Source: Sacculina carcini (Eukaryota; Arthropoda; Thecostraca; Sacculinidae). From it: a DNA stretch of 64,000 nt. Of this stretch, positions 27,202 through 36,593 are shown piece after piece (within the stretch, counting starts at the first letter, position 1; each line of letters starts with the position of its first letter). The notes beneath the pieces are model-generated. The model worked only from the letters and a program-made list of their open reading frames with translations, made no database searches and was not told where the DNA came from. The position numbers and the translations under genes were made by a program. The stretch is taken from assembly GCA_916048095.2 (NCBI GenBank), contig OU696582.1, forward strand, positions 6,400,270 to 6,464,269. Direction: 5' to 3'.

Positions 27202-27687
27202 TGTTGTATTGTGTGTTCAACTTGTAACTTGTATTGGTTATTTTCGTATCGATGCGCTGCAGTATGTGTTGTATGTCTGTATGTATGTATGTCACACTTG
27301 CAGCGATGTGTATGTAAATGCTTGCTTGCACGCGAGCCGGTGTATATCTGTGAATGCGTGGTGAGAGGGTGCATGTGTGGTAGAGAGCGTGTGTGTGAGC
27401 TTGCAAGGGTCCTTGGTAATTAGACCGCTAGATGATGCAAGGTTTTATCTGTCAGCGTGTGCGGCTATATTTGCAGCAGTGTGGAGTGATGATGGGACGT
27501 TGAAGTGTGAGCCTTGCGGGGAAGTTGTGAGAGTGATTGTGTTTGCGCGTGTGAGGTGCGAGAGTGATCGTGTGCGGTGTTAATTGCGAGTGTTCATGCG
27601 TGCGAGTGCTTTTATCGTTTTCATTTTCTTTATTTCTCTTTACTTCAGAATAGACGTTTCACCTCTTTCTTGTGTTCGTTGAAATCA
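27202..27687 (+). repeat. Phe1 5' LTR
   Basis: Starts TGTTGTATTG and ends AAATCA, the same length as the 3' LTR. If the motif AGCTATTTCGGC marks the edge, the LTR would extend two bases to 27689 and end ACA. Confidence 0.88.
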
Positions 27688-27689
27688 CA

Positions 27690-27701
27690 AGCTATTTCGG
27701 C
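27690..27701 (+). promoter_or_regulatory. Phe1 putative primer-binding site, complement of tRNA-Phe 5' end
   Basis: AGCTATTTCGGC directly follows the LTR. Its reverse complement GCCGAAATAGCT equals nucleotides 1-12 of animal tRNA-Phe(GAA). Phe2 and Phe3 carry the identical 12 bases at the same place. A normal site would start TGG, pairing with the CCA end. Confidence 0.6.
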
Positions 27702-27702
27702 T

Positions 27703-28493
27703 ATGGCGAATGTGAAGCTGACAGACGTGGTTCGCCCGTTCGACGGCACGGGCGGCATCGTTGAATGGATCAAAAAGTTTGAACTAGTTGTCCAACTGAG
27801 AAAGTTGGAAAATACTGAAATGCTGATGCCAATGTTTCTCGAGGGCAACGCTCTGGCAGTCTACACTGAGCTGGACGGCGACAAGAAGGCGGACTCAGAA
27901 GCGATTAAAGACGCTCTTATCAACGCGTTCTCGATGAATCCATTTTCGGCATACGAAAAGTTTTGCAAGAGAATGTGGAGGGATGAACCAGTAGATGTAT
28001 TCATGACAGATTTGCGAAAGTTGGCTCGATTGGCCGGCATAACGTCAGACAAGCTGTTATTAAGAGCGTTTGTTACTGGACTACCCTCAGTTGTCTCCCG
28101 TGAACTGAGGGCGACAGCTGCGTCGACGCAATCGCCTTGTCCAGCGTCGTTGATCGTGCGAGATCCCTCATGTCGGAGTTGATGGACCAGCCTAGCGCTG
28201 CAGTGGCCCTACAAAAGTCTTCGGACAGAGCTGATGGTAGTTGTGCGCGGACAACTAACAACAAGCGTTCTGGAAACCTTCCGGATACGAATGTAAGGCG
28301 CGATGAGAGGCGCTGTTTTGAATATGGGGGACTTCATCTCATTCGATTTTGCCCGAGAATGCGTCGGATTCAGGCTGAGGTTGACTGTTGGTTATGCGGG
28401 GAGAAAGGGCACATGTCAAGGAGCTGTCCAGTGGCGCGGGGAAACGCCAGCCGAGGAGTTTCTGCGCCGGAAATTCCTCGGGGTACGGACTAG
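27703..28493 (+). pseudogene. Phe1 gag (frameshifted)
   Basis: ATG at 27703 starts MANVKLTDVVRPFDGTGG, followed by EWIKKFELVVQL and a FLEGNALAVYTEL capsid segment with a MTDLRKLARLAG motif. The frame closes at 28182. The sequence continues in another frame from about 28137 with a basic region and two knuckle-like blocks, the second CWLCGEKGHMSRSCP (CCHC type). It encodes capsid and nucleocapsid. One shift near 28120 separates the halves. Phe3 encodes a clear homologue at 56963. Confidence 0.85.
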
Positions 28494-29161
28494 CGGCGCT
28501 ACCTGTAATAGCGGGGGTGGTGGAAGGAAGAGCGGTGAAGTTATTGGTGGACACTGGGTGCTCTAGATCGGTGGTGGGCTCATGGGTAGTGAGACACATA
28601 GAGAGGTGGTGCGGTACAGTATCGAGTGTTGACAACCGTTCGTTGGCGTGTCTTGGTAGATCTGTGGTGCGATTTCAAGTAAACGGATTAGCAGTTGACG
28701 TTGACTGTATAGTGATGAAATCGTTGTTGAGTGGGATTGATGCGATACTGGGGATGGACTTTATCGAGAAAGTCGGTGGTTTTCAGTGGAAACAAGGAAG
28801 CGTCAAATTTTCCAATGATGGTGAGCACCTGGTAAATGCTGTCGGAGAAAGCGTGGAAGCGGCAGTGAGTGCTACGAAACAGGAAATGAGGATTGAGGAC
28901 AGAGACTTTGAGGCAGTGTTTGATGGCGCGATGTGGACAGTCAAGTGTAAATGGAGTGATGACCAGCCTCCCGTTCTGAACAACTGTATTTGTTCCTATC
29001 AGAGCACTGAATGAATAAAAACCAGGGATAGTGTAGATAGTGAGTTGGAAAGCTGGATAGAAAAGGGATGGTTGAAGAAGTGTGACGACCAGAAAAATTG
29101 GAAAGGAATTCTGCCCATTATGGCGTTTGTGCAAGCGAGAAAAGGAAAGGTATGACCCGTT
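28388..29161 (+). pseudogene. Phe1 protease and linker to RT
   Basis: The frame contains VKLLVDTGCSRSVVGSW, an aspartic-protease active site, and GIDAILGMDFI, the conserved second half. It is in the same frame as the RT ORF that follows but is separated from it by TGA at 29012-29014 and another TGA near 29153. The segment between, with WIEKGWLKK and GILPIMAFVQ, is the normal lead-in to this family's RT. Confidence 0.8.
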
Positions 29162-31282
29162 ATGGATTTTAGGGAATTAAATAGACACGTAGAAAGTCAT
29201 CCGGGAGCAGATGCTCCAGCATGCACTGAAGCATTGAGGAAGTGGAGAACACTCCCTGGTCGCCTCAAACTCGTCGACCTAAAATCTGCTTATTTGCAGA
29301 TTAGGGTAGATGAGTCACTGTGGCCATACCAACGAGTAGTCTACAATGATACTGTATTCTATCTCACGAGATTGGGATTCGGACTGAGCTCAGCGCCGAA
29401 GATGATGACAAAAATTATGTCTGAGGTGCTTGCTAAAGACGACCGTGTAAACGATGGTACTGAAAGCTACATCGACGATATAATTGTTGACGAAAGTGTC
29501 GTTCCGGCGAAAGATGTTATCTACCACCTGTTGCACTATGGACTTGAAGCTAAAGAACCTGAAGATCTAAAAGGAGGTCGAGTGTTGGGCTTACCGCTAA
29601 ACGAGGACCGCAACGGTAGACTCAAGTTCAGTAGAGGAAATGATCTACCGGATCTAAGTGGCGTTGAAACTATATCACGTCGTGAGTTGTTTTCGGTGAG
29701 TGGGAGAGTCTTGGGACATTATCCAGTATGTGGCTGTCTAAGGACAGCATGTAGTTTCGTGAAGAGAAGTGCTGAGGGAGAAAAATGGGATGAAAGCGTA
29801 GGAAAGAGAGCCTTGGGTATGATGAAGGACATTCTGTTCAGGAAGAAGTGTGAGGATGCGGTGAAGGGATACTTTTATGTACCATCTTGCAAGAATGGGT
29901 GTGTTTGGTGCGATGCTAGCAGTATTGCAGTTGGAGCGGCGATTGAAATTGCGGGAGATATTGTAGAAGATGGCTCTTGGTTAAGGAAGAAAGAAGACTT
30001 TGCCCACATCAACGTGTGTGAGCTAGACGCGGTGATAAAGGGTTTAAATATGGCTCTGAATTGGGAGTTGAAAAGTTTAGAGGTGATGACAGATTTAGTG
30101 ACAGTTTTACGATGGCTGAAAAGTGTCCTTGATGATGATCGTCGAATCAAAGTAGCTGGGATGACGGAAATGCTGGTGAAGAGGAGATTGTCGGTGGTGA
30201 GGGATATTGTGGTTGAGTTAGCTCTGGAACTTAGCGTAACATACGTTCCATCAGAGAGAAACATAGCCGATGTGTTAACTAGGGTGCCAAAATCGTGGCT
30301 CACCAGAGACCGCGTTGCATCGGCAGTGGACATTGAGACAATGCACGCGAGACACCATTTCGGTGTAGACCGCACGCTGTACTTGGCCAGACTGGTTGAC
30401 CCATCGGTGAAGAAGGAGAGTGTGCAATCTGTAGTTAAAGCATGTCGGCAATGTCGGACGGTCGATCCAGCACCCGTAAGACACGTGCCTGGGTGCTTGA
30501 GTGTAACGCAGAATTGGCTACGACTCGCTTTGGACGTGACGCATTTCCGGGGTAAAACTTACCTCACGATTATTGATTGTGGCCCCAGTCGATTCGCGAT
30601 TTGGCGGGATATTGCGTCAGAGAATGCCACAGATATATGCAGGCATGTGAGACAGGTGTTTGTAGAGAGAGGTCCGCCTTCGAAGATCATCATGGATAAC
30701 AGTCCGGCTTTCAGATCGGTGCAACTGGCGGAACTGTGCAGACAATGTACTGTTGAACGGCGATATAGAGCAGCCTACAGACCCTCTGGAAACGGAATTG
30801 CTGAGCGGATGCATCGCACGATAAAGGCGATGTCAGCCAGATCCGGGAGTGACCCAATAGAAATGACGTTTTGGTATAACCTAGCAGCACGTGACGGTAC
30901 TAACGGAAAGACGGCGCCCGCAAAAATGATATGCACATATGCATTCAGATACCCTGATCGTAGTACAAATCAATCAGTGAGCACGCCCAGCTCTGGACGG
31001 ATCAATGTCGGAGAATATGTTGCGGTGAAGCCTCCAGATGGACGCTGTACTTCAAAATGGACAACCGGTCGAGTGACGGGTACAACTTCGATGAACAACG
31101 TGGAAGTTGACGGAGTTCCACGGCATGTGCTGGACGTGCACCGACTGTTCGATGAGGAATCAGACGATGAGATTGAAGATCATCGCAGTGAACGCCAGAG
31201 TACTGAAGATTCTCAGCAGACAGTGAGGTGCTCCGATCGTGTTAGACGCCCGCCGTCCTGGCACTCTGATTACGTTTTTTGA
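29162..31282 (+). CDS. Phe1 pol: reverse transcriptase, RNase H, integrase
   Basis: 706 open codons. RT: KLVDLKSAYLQIRVDE, LTRLGFGLSSAPKMM, catalytic YIDDIIVDE. RNase H: WCDASSIAVGAAIEI (Asp), INVCELDAVIKGL (Glu), VMTDLVTVLRWL (Asp). Integrase: zinc region HARHHFGVDRTLYLARLVD...CRQCR, then the DDE triad in LALDVTHFRG, IIMDNSPAFRS and GNGIAERMHR, then a C-terminal VGEYVAVKPPDGRCTSKW domain and RHVLDVHRLF. The connection between RT and RNase H is short, as usual in this family. Stops upstream mean this is the tail of a longer gag-pol frame. It ends 18 bases before the 3' LTR. The product copies RNA to DNA and inserts it. Confidence 0.9.
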   Translation: MDFRELNRHVESHPGADAPACTEALRKWRTLPGRLKLVDLKSAYLQIRVDESLWPYQRVVYNDTVFYLTRLGFGLSSAPKMMTKIMSEVLAKDDRVNDGTESYIDDIIVDESVVPAKDVIYHLLHYGLEAKEPEDLKGGRVLGLPLNEDRNGRLKFSRGNDLPDLSGVETISRRELFSVSGRVLGHYPVCGCLRTACSFVKRSAEGEKWDESVGKRALGMMKDILFRKKCEDAVKGYFYVPSCKNGCVWCDASSIAVGAAIEIAGDIVEDGSWLRKKEDFAHINVCELDAVIKGLNMALNWELKSLEVMTDLVTVLRWLKSVLDDDRRIKVAGMTEMLVKRRLSVVRDIVVELALELSVTYVPSERNIADVLTRVPKSWLTRDRVASAVDIETMHARHHFGVDRTLYLARLVDPSVKKESVQSVVKACRQCRTVDPAPVRHVPGCLSVTQNWLRLALDVTHFRGKTYLTIIDCGPSRFAIWRDIASENATDICRHVRQVFVERGPPSKIIMDNSPAFRSVQLAELCRQCTVERRYRAAYRPSGNGIAERMHRTIKAMSARSGSDPIEMTFWYNLAARDGTNGKTAPAKMICTYAFRYPDRSTNQSVSTPSSGRINVGEYVAVKPPDGRCTSKWTTGRVTGTTSMNNVEVDGVPRHVLDVHRLFDEESDDEIEDHRSERQSTEDSQQTVRCSDRVRRPPSWHSDYVF

Positions 31283-31292
31283 TGTTGAGATC

Positions 31293-31300
31293 AAGGGGGA
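31293..31300 (+). promoter_or_regulatory. Phe1 polypurine tract
   Basis: AAGGGGGA directly upstream of the 3' LTR, the expected primer for plus-strand DNA synthesis. Confidence 0.75.
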
Positions 31301-31786
31301 TGTTGTATTGTGTGTTCAACTTGTAACTTGTATTGGTTATTTTCGTATCGATGCGCTGCAGTATTTGTTGTATGTCTCTATGTATGTATGTCACACTTGC
31401 AGCGATGTGTATGTAAATGCTTGCTTGCACGCGAGCCGGTGAATATCTGTGAATGCGTGGTGAGAGGGTGCATGTGTGGTAGAGAGCGTGTGTGTGAGCT
31501 TGCAAGGGTCCTTGGTAATTAGACCGCTAGATGATGCAAGGTTTCATCTGTCAGCGTGTGCGGCTATATTTGCAGCAGTGTGGAGTGAGGATGGGACGTT
31601 GAAGTGTGAGCCTTGCGGGGAAGTTGTGAGAGTGATTGTGTTTGCGCGTGTGAGGTGCGAGAGTGATCGTTTGCGGTGCTAATTGCGAGTGTTTATGCGT
31701 GCGAGTGCTTTTATCGTTTTCATTTTCTTCATTTCTCTTTACTTCAGAATAGACGTTTCACCTCTTTCTTGTGTTCGTTTAAATCA
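31301..31786 (+). repeat. Phe1 3' LTR
   Basis: 486 bp, about 98% identical by eye to the 5' LTR. It is followed by CCACC and then a second copy of the 21 bases that precede the 5' LTR. Confidence 0.88.
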
Positions 31787-31812
31787 CCACCTGCCTGTGG
31801 TCAAAAGGGACC

Positions 31813-32043
31813 AACCAAAAACAGCAATAATCACACCGTTTGGCCTCTTCCAATACACAAAAATGTCATTGGGACAGTGCAATGCAGCGCAGACCTTTCA
31901 GCGTCAGAGGTGTACGCGCATATCGATGATATACTAGTGTACTCACCGAGCGAAGAGATGCTTCACAAATACCTCCGCGAGCTGTTCAAGCGACTCTCAG
32001 CGGCAGACTTGGTTGTAAAACCTGACAAAATGAAAGTTTGGTC
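31813..32043 (+). pseudogene. Gyp1 reverse transcriptase, catalytic part
   Basis: Continues the RT interrupted at 27201: PKTAIITPFGLFQYTKMSLG and QCNAAQTFQR, then (frame change) EVYAHIDDILVYSPSEE with the catalytic IDD, then LFKRLSAADLVVKPDK. About 20 residues between TFQR and EVYAH are missing compared with usual Gypsy RT. The frame is cut at 32044 by Gyp2. Confidence 0.85.
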
Positions 32044-32048
32044 AGAAG

Positions 32049-32234
32049 TGTTGTGGTGTTTATATAATGGTTAAATGTTCTTGATGTGCAGTGAACGTGG
32101 CGCGCGTGAGAGGGCGACGCGGGGAGTTTTTTTGGGGACGGTTTTCCTTTCTTCATGCTCTTGAATATTTATCGTTGTTGGTCGCTTCCAATATAATCAG
32201 CATTTGGATTGAGTGTTATGTCTCAACCAGAACA
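32049..32234 (+). repeat. Gyp2 5' LTR
   Basis: 186 bp. The ATG of the gag-pol frame (32218) lies inside its last 17 bases. Confidence 0.93.
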
Positions 32235-34962
32235 TGGCGCAGTCGGTAGTGGAACCACCGAAAACCCTTTTTTGGCTCAATCGCAATCACAGGGGTGGGC
32301 GGGAAAAGTTAACCCACCACCAAAACTGAACCTTTCAGTGGATAAAAGTGGATTCTCATTGTGGAAATCGCGGTACGATGATTACGTTCTTTTATCAGGT
32401 CTTTTACATGCTGATAAATTCATTCAAATGGCGGTACTCAGATCAATGATGAGCGATGAAACATTGCGCGTAGTGCAAAACTTGGATTTGTCTGACGCCG
32501 ATTCAGTGCAGCCCGGAAAGGTACTGAAAGCTCTGGAAGCTTATGCACAGGGTCAGATTAATGAAGTGGTGGAGCGCCGCAATTTCAATATGCGATCGCA
32601 GATGCAAGGGGAACTGTTCGATGATTTTCTCGTTTCTTTACGTGACTTCAGCTCGTCTTGCAATTTCTGTGATTCGTGCAGGGACAGTTTGATCCGCGAC
32701 CGAATTGTCATTGGCTTGAGAGACCATGCAGTCATCAAGCGTCTCTGCTCAGAGAAGAAACTCACTTTGGACAAGGCCGTCGAGATATGTCGAATTCACG
32801 AGGCCGCTGAGAGAGACACCACTGTCATTGTCGGTAAGGCACACGATAGTGATGCCGCAGTTTGCGCTGCCGGCAAGAAATATCAGCCGAGTGATACACC
32901 GTCAAAATGTCAGAAATGTGGACGCGCACACAGGGGGCGCTGTCCTGCAGATGGCAAGACATGTCACATTTGTAAAAAGCTTGGTCACTTTGCCTCAATG
33001 TGCCGATCGCGGAAAATGAAAAAAACCGCGGACGCTAGTCACGCAGCCGTAGTAGCCACTATGTCGGACAAGCGCGCACCGCGTATCAATGTGTGGGTAG
33101 AGCAGGATGGTCAAGGCTCTCACGTTATGGCACTCCCGGATAGTGGGGCTGATATTACTGTTGGTGGAGTCGACTTTCTGCACCAGGTGGGTGGTCATAT
33201 CGACAACCTCTTGCCGCCGTCAGTGATGCCGCGAGCAGCCGATGGACACTCCATGAAATCCCACGGTATGCTGTCAATCAGAATCAAGCTCGGTGAAGCT
33301 GTAGTTGATACACAGGCTCACATTCTGAAAGGCGCATCTGGTCTTCTTCTATCGTGGGACGTGGCTCGATCGTTGATGGTTCTACCTCCAGCGTATCCCG
33401 CTCAATTGTTGAGAGTCGAGGAAAACAAGTGCAGAAGCCCTTCGACCACATCAGAGGTCGCCGCCGGCAATCGTGCGCAGCCCTTAGTACGCAATGCAGA
33501 ATTCGGTGCTCACGTCAATGCCCTGCCGGCGTCACCAGACAACGCTAGTCTCTCAATAATGGTCGAGTTCTCCGACGTCTTCGACGGAGTGGTAAAGGTG
33601 CTCCCTGGCGAAGATTACCAGATCCACCTGCGGGAGGGCGCTGAGCCTTTCTCCATGAAAGCGCCCTGCAGAGTGCCGTTCTCATTGCGAGAACCTCTTC
33701 GAGCGGAACTCGACAAACTGGTCGACAACGGTATTATATGCCCAGTCGCTGAGCCCACTGATTGGTGTGCCCCAATAGTGGTGACCAAGAAACGATCCGG
33801 AGAAGGCATTCGTTTGTGCGTGGACTTATCACGTCTCAACAAATCTGTTCGTAGAGAGTTATACCAGAGTGGCACACCCATGGAATGTGTATCATCCATT
33901 GAAGCTACTAACGCGAGGTGGTTTGCTGTATTTGACTGCCTAAAGGGATATCATCAGTGTCCACTAGCGCCTAGCAGCCAACCACTGACAACCTTCATAA
34001 CCCCCTTTGGACGCTTCATGTTTCGCAGAGCCCCGTATGGCGTGTGCTCGATCTCAGAACACTACGAACGGCGCATGACCCAATGCTTTGATGGCTTACA
34101 GGGCATTCAGCGTCTGGTAGATGACGTCGTGGTGTACGGAAGCAACCCTTCTGAACTTGCAGAAAGAACCCGTGCCTTGCTACAACGCTGCCGTGAGAAC
34201 CAGGTCTCACTAAACCGCAACAAGGTGCAATACATGCAGGAATCAGTCAAATTCGCTGGTTTCATCCTGTCTGCAGACGGATACCGCCCCGATCCATCGC
34301 TAACAAATGCGATCGTGAAATTCAGCACACCGCAGAATTGGTCAGAACTGCGCGGATTCTTCGGACTGGCGAACCAGATTGCCAGCTTCAGTGATCGTGT
34401 ATCGAGGGCTCTCATGCCGCTACGTCCACTCCTCAGTCAGAAGAACGAATTCCTCTGGGAAGTCCAGCACACTGCAGCGTCTGAGCAGGCAAAGTCTACC
34501 TTGTCCACACCCGGCACGTTGGCGTTTTTTGATGCTACCAGACCGACGAGGCTCTATACGGACGCCAGCAGGTTGAATGGCGTTGGTTTCCTGCTTCAGC
34601 AGCAGCAATCTGACGAATCATGGAGACTCGTGCAAGCTGGATCCAGATTTCTCACCGATGCCGAGTCGCGATATGCTGCGATCGAAATCGAACTCACTGC
34701 GGTGGCGTGGGCATTCAAAAAGTGCCGGCTGTTTCTTTACGGTATGAAAATGTTCGATGTATTTGTCGACCACCGTCCTTTGGTTCCAATTCTCAATAAC
34801 AAATTGTCATGTGAACTCGAAAATCCTCGTCTTCAGCGATTGAAGCTAAAAATTGACGAGCTCGGTCCTTTCTGTGCTCACTGGATAAAAGGCACAGAAC
34901 ACAGTGCTGCTGATGCCCTCTCGCGCAGTCCCGTCGACCAGCCGGTGGAGGGGATGATGTAG
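32218..34962 (+). CDS. Gyp2 gag-protease-reverse transcriptase-RNase H polyprotein
   Basis: 914 residues from the ATG at 32218. Capsid is about residues 1-220 (FSLWKSRYDDYVLLSGLL, QGELFDDFLVSLRDF). The nucleocapsid has CQKCGRAHRGRC and CHICKKLGHFASMC. The protease has LPDSGADITVGG, with DSG at the active site. RT has WFAVFDCLKGYHQCPL, FRRAPYGVCS and a catalytic LVDDVVVYG. RNase H has RLYTDASRLNGVGFLL, AAIEIELTAVAW and VFVDHRPLVPIL. It ends with ADALSRSPVD before TAG. The next frame (-1) is open across the end and continues smoothly into the integrase. The simplest reading is one base lost from the G run at 34950-34953, or else a frameshift signal that I do not recognise. Confidence 0.93.
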   Translation: MSQPEHGAVGSGTTENPFLAQSQSQGWAGKVNPPPKLNLSVDKSGFSLWKSRYDDYVLLSGLLHADKFIQMAVLRSMMSDETLRVVQNLDLSDADSVQPGKVLKALEAYAQGQINEVVERRNFNMRSQMQGELFDDFLVSLRDFSSSCNFCDSCRDSLIRDRIVIGLRDHAVIKRLCSEKKLTLDKAVEICRIHEAAERDTTVIVGKAHDSDAAVCAAGKKYQPSDTPSKCQKCGRAHRGRCPADGKTCHICKKLGHFASMCRSRKMKKTADASHAAVVATMSDKRAPRINVWVEQDGQGSHVMALPDSGADITVGGVDFLHQVGGHIDNLLPPSVMPRAADGHSMKSHGMLSIRIKLGEAVVDTQAHILKGASGLLLSWDVARSLMVLPPAYPAQLLRVEENKCRSPSTTSEVAAGNRAQPLVRNAEFGAHVNALPASPDNASLSIMVEFSDVFDGVVKVLPGEDYQIHLREGAEPFSMKAPCRVPFSLREPLRAELDKLVDNGIICPVAEPTDWCAPIVVTKKRSGEGIRLCVDLSRLNKSVRRELYQSGTPMECVSSIEATNARWFAVFDCLKGYHQCPLAPSSQPLTTFITPFGRFMFRRAPYGVCSISEHYERRMTQCFDGLQGIQRLVDDVVVYGSNPSELAERTRALLQRCRENQVSLNRNKVQYMQESVKFAGFILSADGYRPDPSLTNAIVKFSTPQNWSELRGFFGLANQIASFSDRVSRALMPLRPLLSQKNEFLWEVQHTAASEQAKSTLSTPGTLAFFDATRPTRLYTDASRLNGVGFLLQQQQSDESWRLVQAGSRFLTDAESRYAAIEIELTAVAWAFKKCRLFLYGMKMFDVFVDHRPLVPILNNKLSCELENPRLQRLKLKIDELGPFCAHWIKGTEHSAADALSRSPVDQPVEGMM
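32235..32246 (+). promoter_or_regulatory. Gyp2 primer-binding site (tRNA-Ser type)
   Basis: TGGCGCAGTCGG immediately follows the LTR and complements the 3' end of a tRNA-Ser whose acceptor strand ends CGACTGCG plus CCA. Mag-type elements use tRNA-Ser. The site is also translated as part of gag. Confidence 0.7.
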
Positions 34963-34982
34963 GCGAAGATGGAGGCGAGAAC

Positions 34983-36332
34983 GTGCTGTCTATCGTCGTA
35001 CAAGAAGCTGAATCAACAGGCGCTGACTTACACCTGCAAGACATACGGAAAGAAGCTGCGAGTGACGTCGAGTATCAGAAGCTGAAAGAGATAGTTCAGA
35101 AAGGCTTCCCAGATCACAAACATGCTACGCCGACGGAGTTGCGGTCTTTCTGGAACGTGAGGGAACAGCTATCAGTTGATGACGGCCTGGTGGTCTACGG
35201 AAGACGCCTGGTGGTGCCTCGGGGGGCACGCAAAGTCATCCTTCAGCGACTACACGACGGTCACATGGGTCAAGAGAAGACGAAGCAGCGGGCTCGTGCC
35301 ATCGTATATTGGCCCGGCATGGACCTGGACATCGACAACGTCGTGCGCAGCTGTCCGTCATGCCAGCGTCAGCTGCCGTCACACCAGCCGGAGACCATGA
35401 TCAGCCGTCCAACTCCCGCTCGTCCTTACGAGGAGGTCTCTATGGATTTTCTGGAATACGGCGGACGCAAGTTTCTCGTGGTAGTTGACCATACTTCAAA
35501 CTGGCAAAATGTGATCAATCTCGGACAAGCAGCCAATACCGGTAAGCTGATCTCTGCTCTGAGGGACATTTTCTGCATGGCCGGTGTTCCGTGTAAAGTA
35601 TGGACGGATGGTGGACCTCAATTCACTGCGAAAGCTTTCCAGAGCTTCCTGAGGGACTGGGGCGTCGAACACCGTACTTCTTCTCCGCACTATCCGCAGA
35701 GCAATGGACGAGCAGAGGCCGCAGTGAAAGCGAATAAGAAACTAATCAAATCATGCTGGGACTTTCCGTCCGGCAACCTCGATGCTGAAAAGTGGGCTCG
35801 TGGCATCCTGCAGCGCCGCAATACTCCTGGTCCCTGCGGTCGTTCGCCGGCCGAAGTGTTATACGGCCGACCAGTACGCGACATGGTGCCAGCCCATAGG
35901 CGTAACTTCGCTCCTGAATGGCAGAGGGCTGCCGACGTGACGGACGCGGCCGCCGGGTCGCGCCGAGAGAAGATCGAGCAGCACTACAATCAGCACGCAA
36001 AGGATCTGTGTGAGCTGCGTGTAGGCTCGCACGTTGCACTTCAGAATCCTGCTACGAAAGAGTGGGATCGCTATGGCGTCGTCGTCGAGGTCGCGCCTCA
36101 TCGACGCTACTCTGTACGATTGCAGAGCGGACGGGTCTTAGTGCGCAACCGGCGGTTCCTTCGACGCAGGTTCGCGCTAGTCATGCCACCGCGTGGCGAC
36201 CGCCCCGCACCAGAGACGAGCCGTCCTCAACAGTCGACCTCGTTGAACGACAACAGCGAGAGCAACCACGCCCTTCGGAGAACAGGCAGGCGACGGCGTA
36301 GACCTCGCCGACTAATCGAAGAGATGGAGTAA
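34983..36332 (+). CDS. Gyp2 integrase
   Basis: About 449 codons in the -1 frame relative to the upstream polyprotein, with no ATG at the start, so it is expected as the C-terminal part of Gag-Pol. The zinc-binding domain has LHDGHMGQEKTKQRARAIVY and CPSCQRQ (HHCC). The catalytic core has VSMDFLEYGG (D), VWTDGGPQFTAKAF (D) and SNGRAEAAVKANKK (E). The C-terminal part has a GSHVALQNPATKEWDRYG fold and a basic tail (TGRRRRRPRRL). The enzyme inserts the cDNA and makes the 5-bp duplication seen. Confidence 0.93.
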   Translation: MLSIVVQEAESTGADLHLQDIRKEAASDVEYQKLKEIVQKGFPDHKHATPTELRSFWNVREQLSVDDGLVVYGRRLVVPRGARKVILQRLHDGHMGQEKTKQRARAIVYWPGMDLDIDNVVRSCPSCQRQLPSHQPETMISRPTPARPYEEVSMDFLEYGGRKFLVVVDHTSNWQNVINLGQAANTGKLISALRDIFCMAGVPCKVWTDGGPQFTAKAFQSFLRDWGVEHRTSSPHYPQSNGRAEAAVKANKKLIKSCWDFPSGNLDAEKWARGILQRRNTPGPCGRSPAEVLYGRPVRDMVPAHRRNFAPEWQRAADVTDAAAGSRREKIEQHYNQHAKDLCELRVGSHVALQNPATKEWDRYGVVVEVAPHRRYSVRLQSGRVLVRNRRFLRRRFALVMPPRGDRPAPETSRPQQSTSLNDNSESNHALRRTGRRRRRPRRLIEEME

Positions 36333-36402
36333 ATTTCTTCAGTGTAAGGTGTATGCGTGTGTTGTTGTGCCCATCTCATTGCGCTGGATGGGCAGGGGGG
36401 CA

Positions 36403-36588
36403 TGTTGTGGTGTTTATATAATGGTTAAATGTTCTTGATGTGCAGTGAACGTGGCGCGCGTGAGAGGGCGACGCGGGGAGTTTTTTTGGGGACGGTTTTC
36501 CTTTCTTCATGCTCTTGAATATTTATCGTTGTTGGTCGTTTCCAATATAATCAGCATTTGGATTGAGTGTTATGTCTCAACCAGAACA
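36403..36588 (+). repeat. Gyp2 3' LTR
   Basis: 186 bp, identical to the 5' LTR apart from one C/T near the GGTCGYTTCC motif. Followed by AGAAG. Confidence 0.95.
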
Positions 36589-36593
36589 AGAAG

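Larger units (their letters stand above)
27202..31786 (+). mobile_element. Phe1: LTR retrotransposon with tRNA-Phe 5'-end motif
   Basis: Two 486-bp direct repeats (27202-27687 and 31301-31786), both TG...CA, enclose gag, protease, RT, RNase H and integrase in Gypsy order. I counted about ten differences between the LTRs, so the insertion is moderately recent. A polypurine tract (AAGGGGGA) touches the 3' LTR. A 21-base direct repeat flanks the element (27181-27201 and 31792-31812), with CCACC between the 3' LTR and its right copy. The polyprotein matches a family found in trematode, fish and other animal genomes; I do not know its formal name. gag has a frameshift and pol two stop codons, so this copy needs help to move. 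Confidence 0.9.
32049..36588 (+). mobile_element. Gyp2: young, nearly intact Mag-like Gypsy retrotransposon
   Basis: 186-bp LTRs (32049-32234 and 36403-36588, both TGTTGTGG...GAACA) differ at one position that I can see. AGAAG is duplicated on both sides (32044-32048, 36589-36593). The primer site is TGGCGCAGTCGG, which fits tRNA-Ser. A polypurine run GGCAGGGGGG precedes the 3' LTR. Coding is gag-protease-RT-RNase H in one frame and integrase in the next. The near-identical LTRs mean a very recent insertion, within the Gyp1 RT. Confidence 0.95.
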
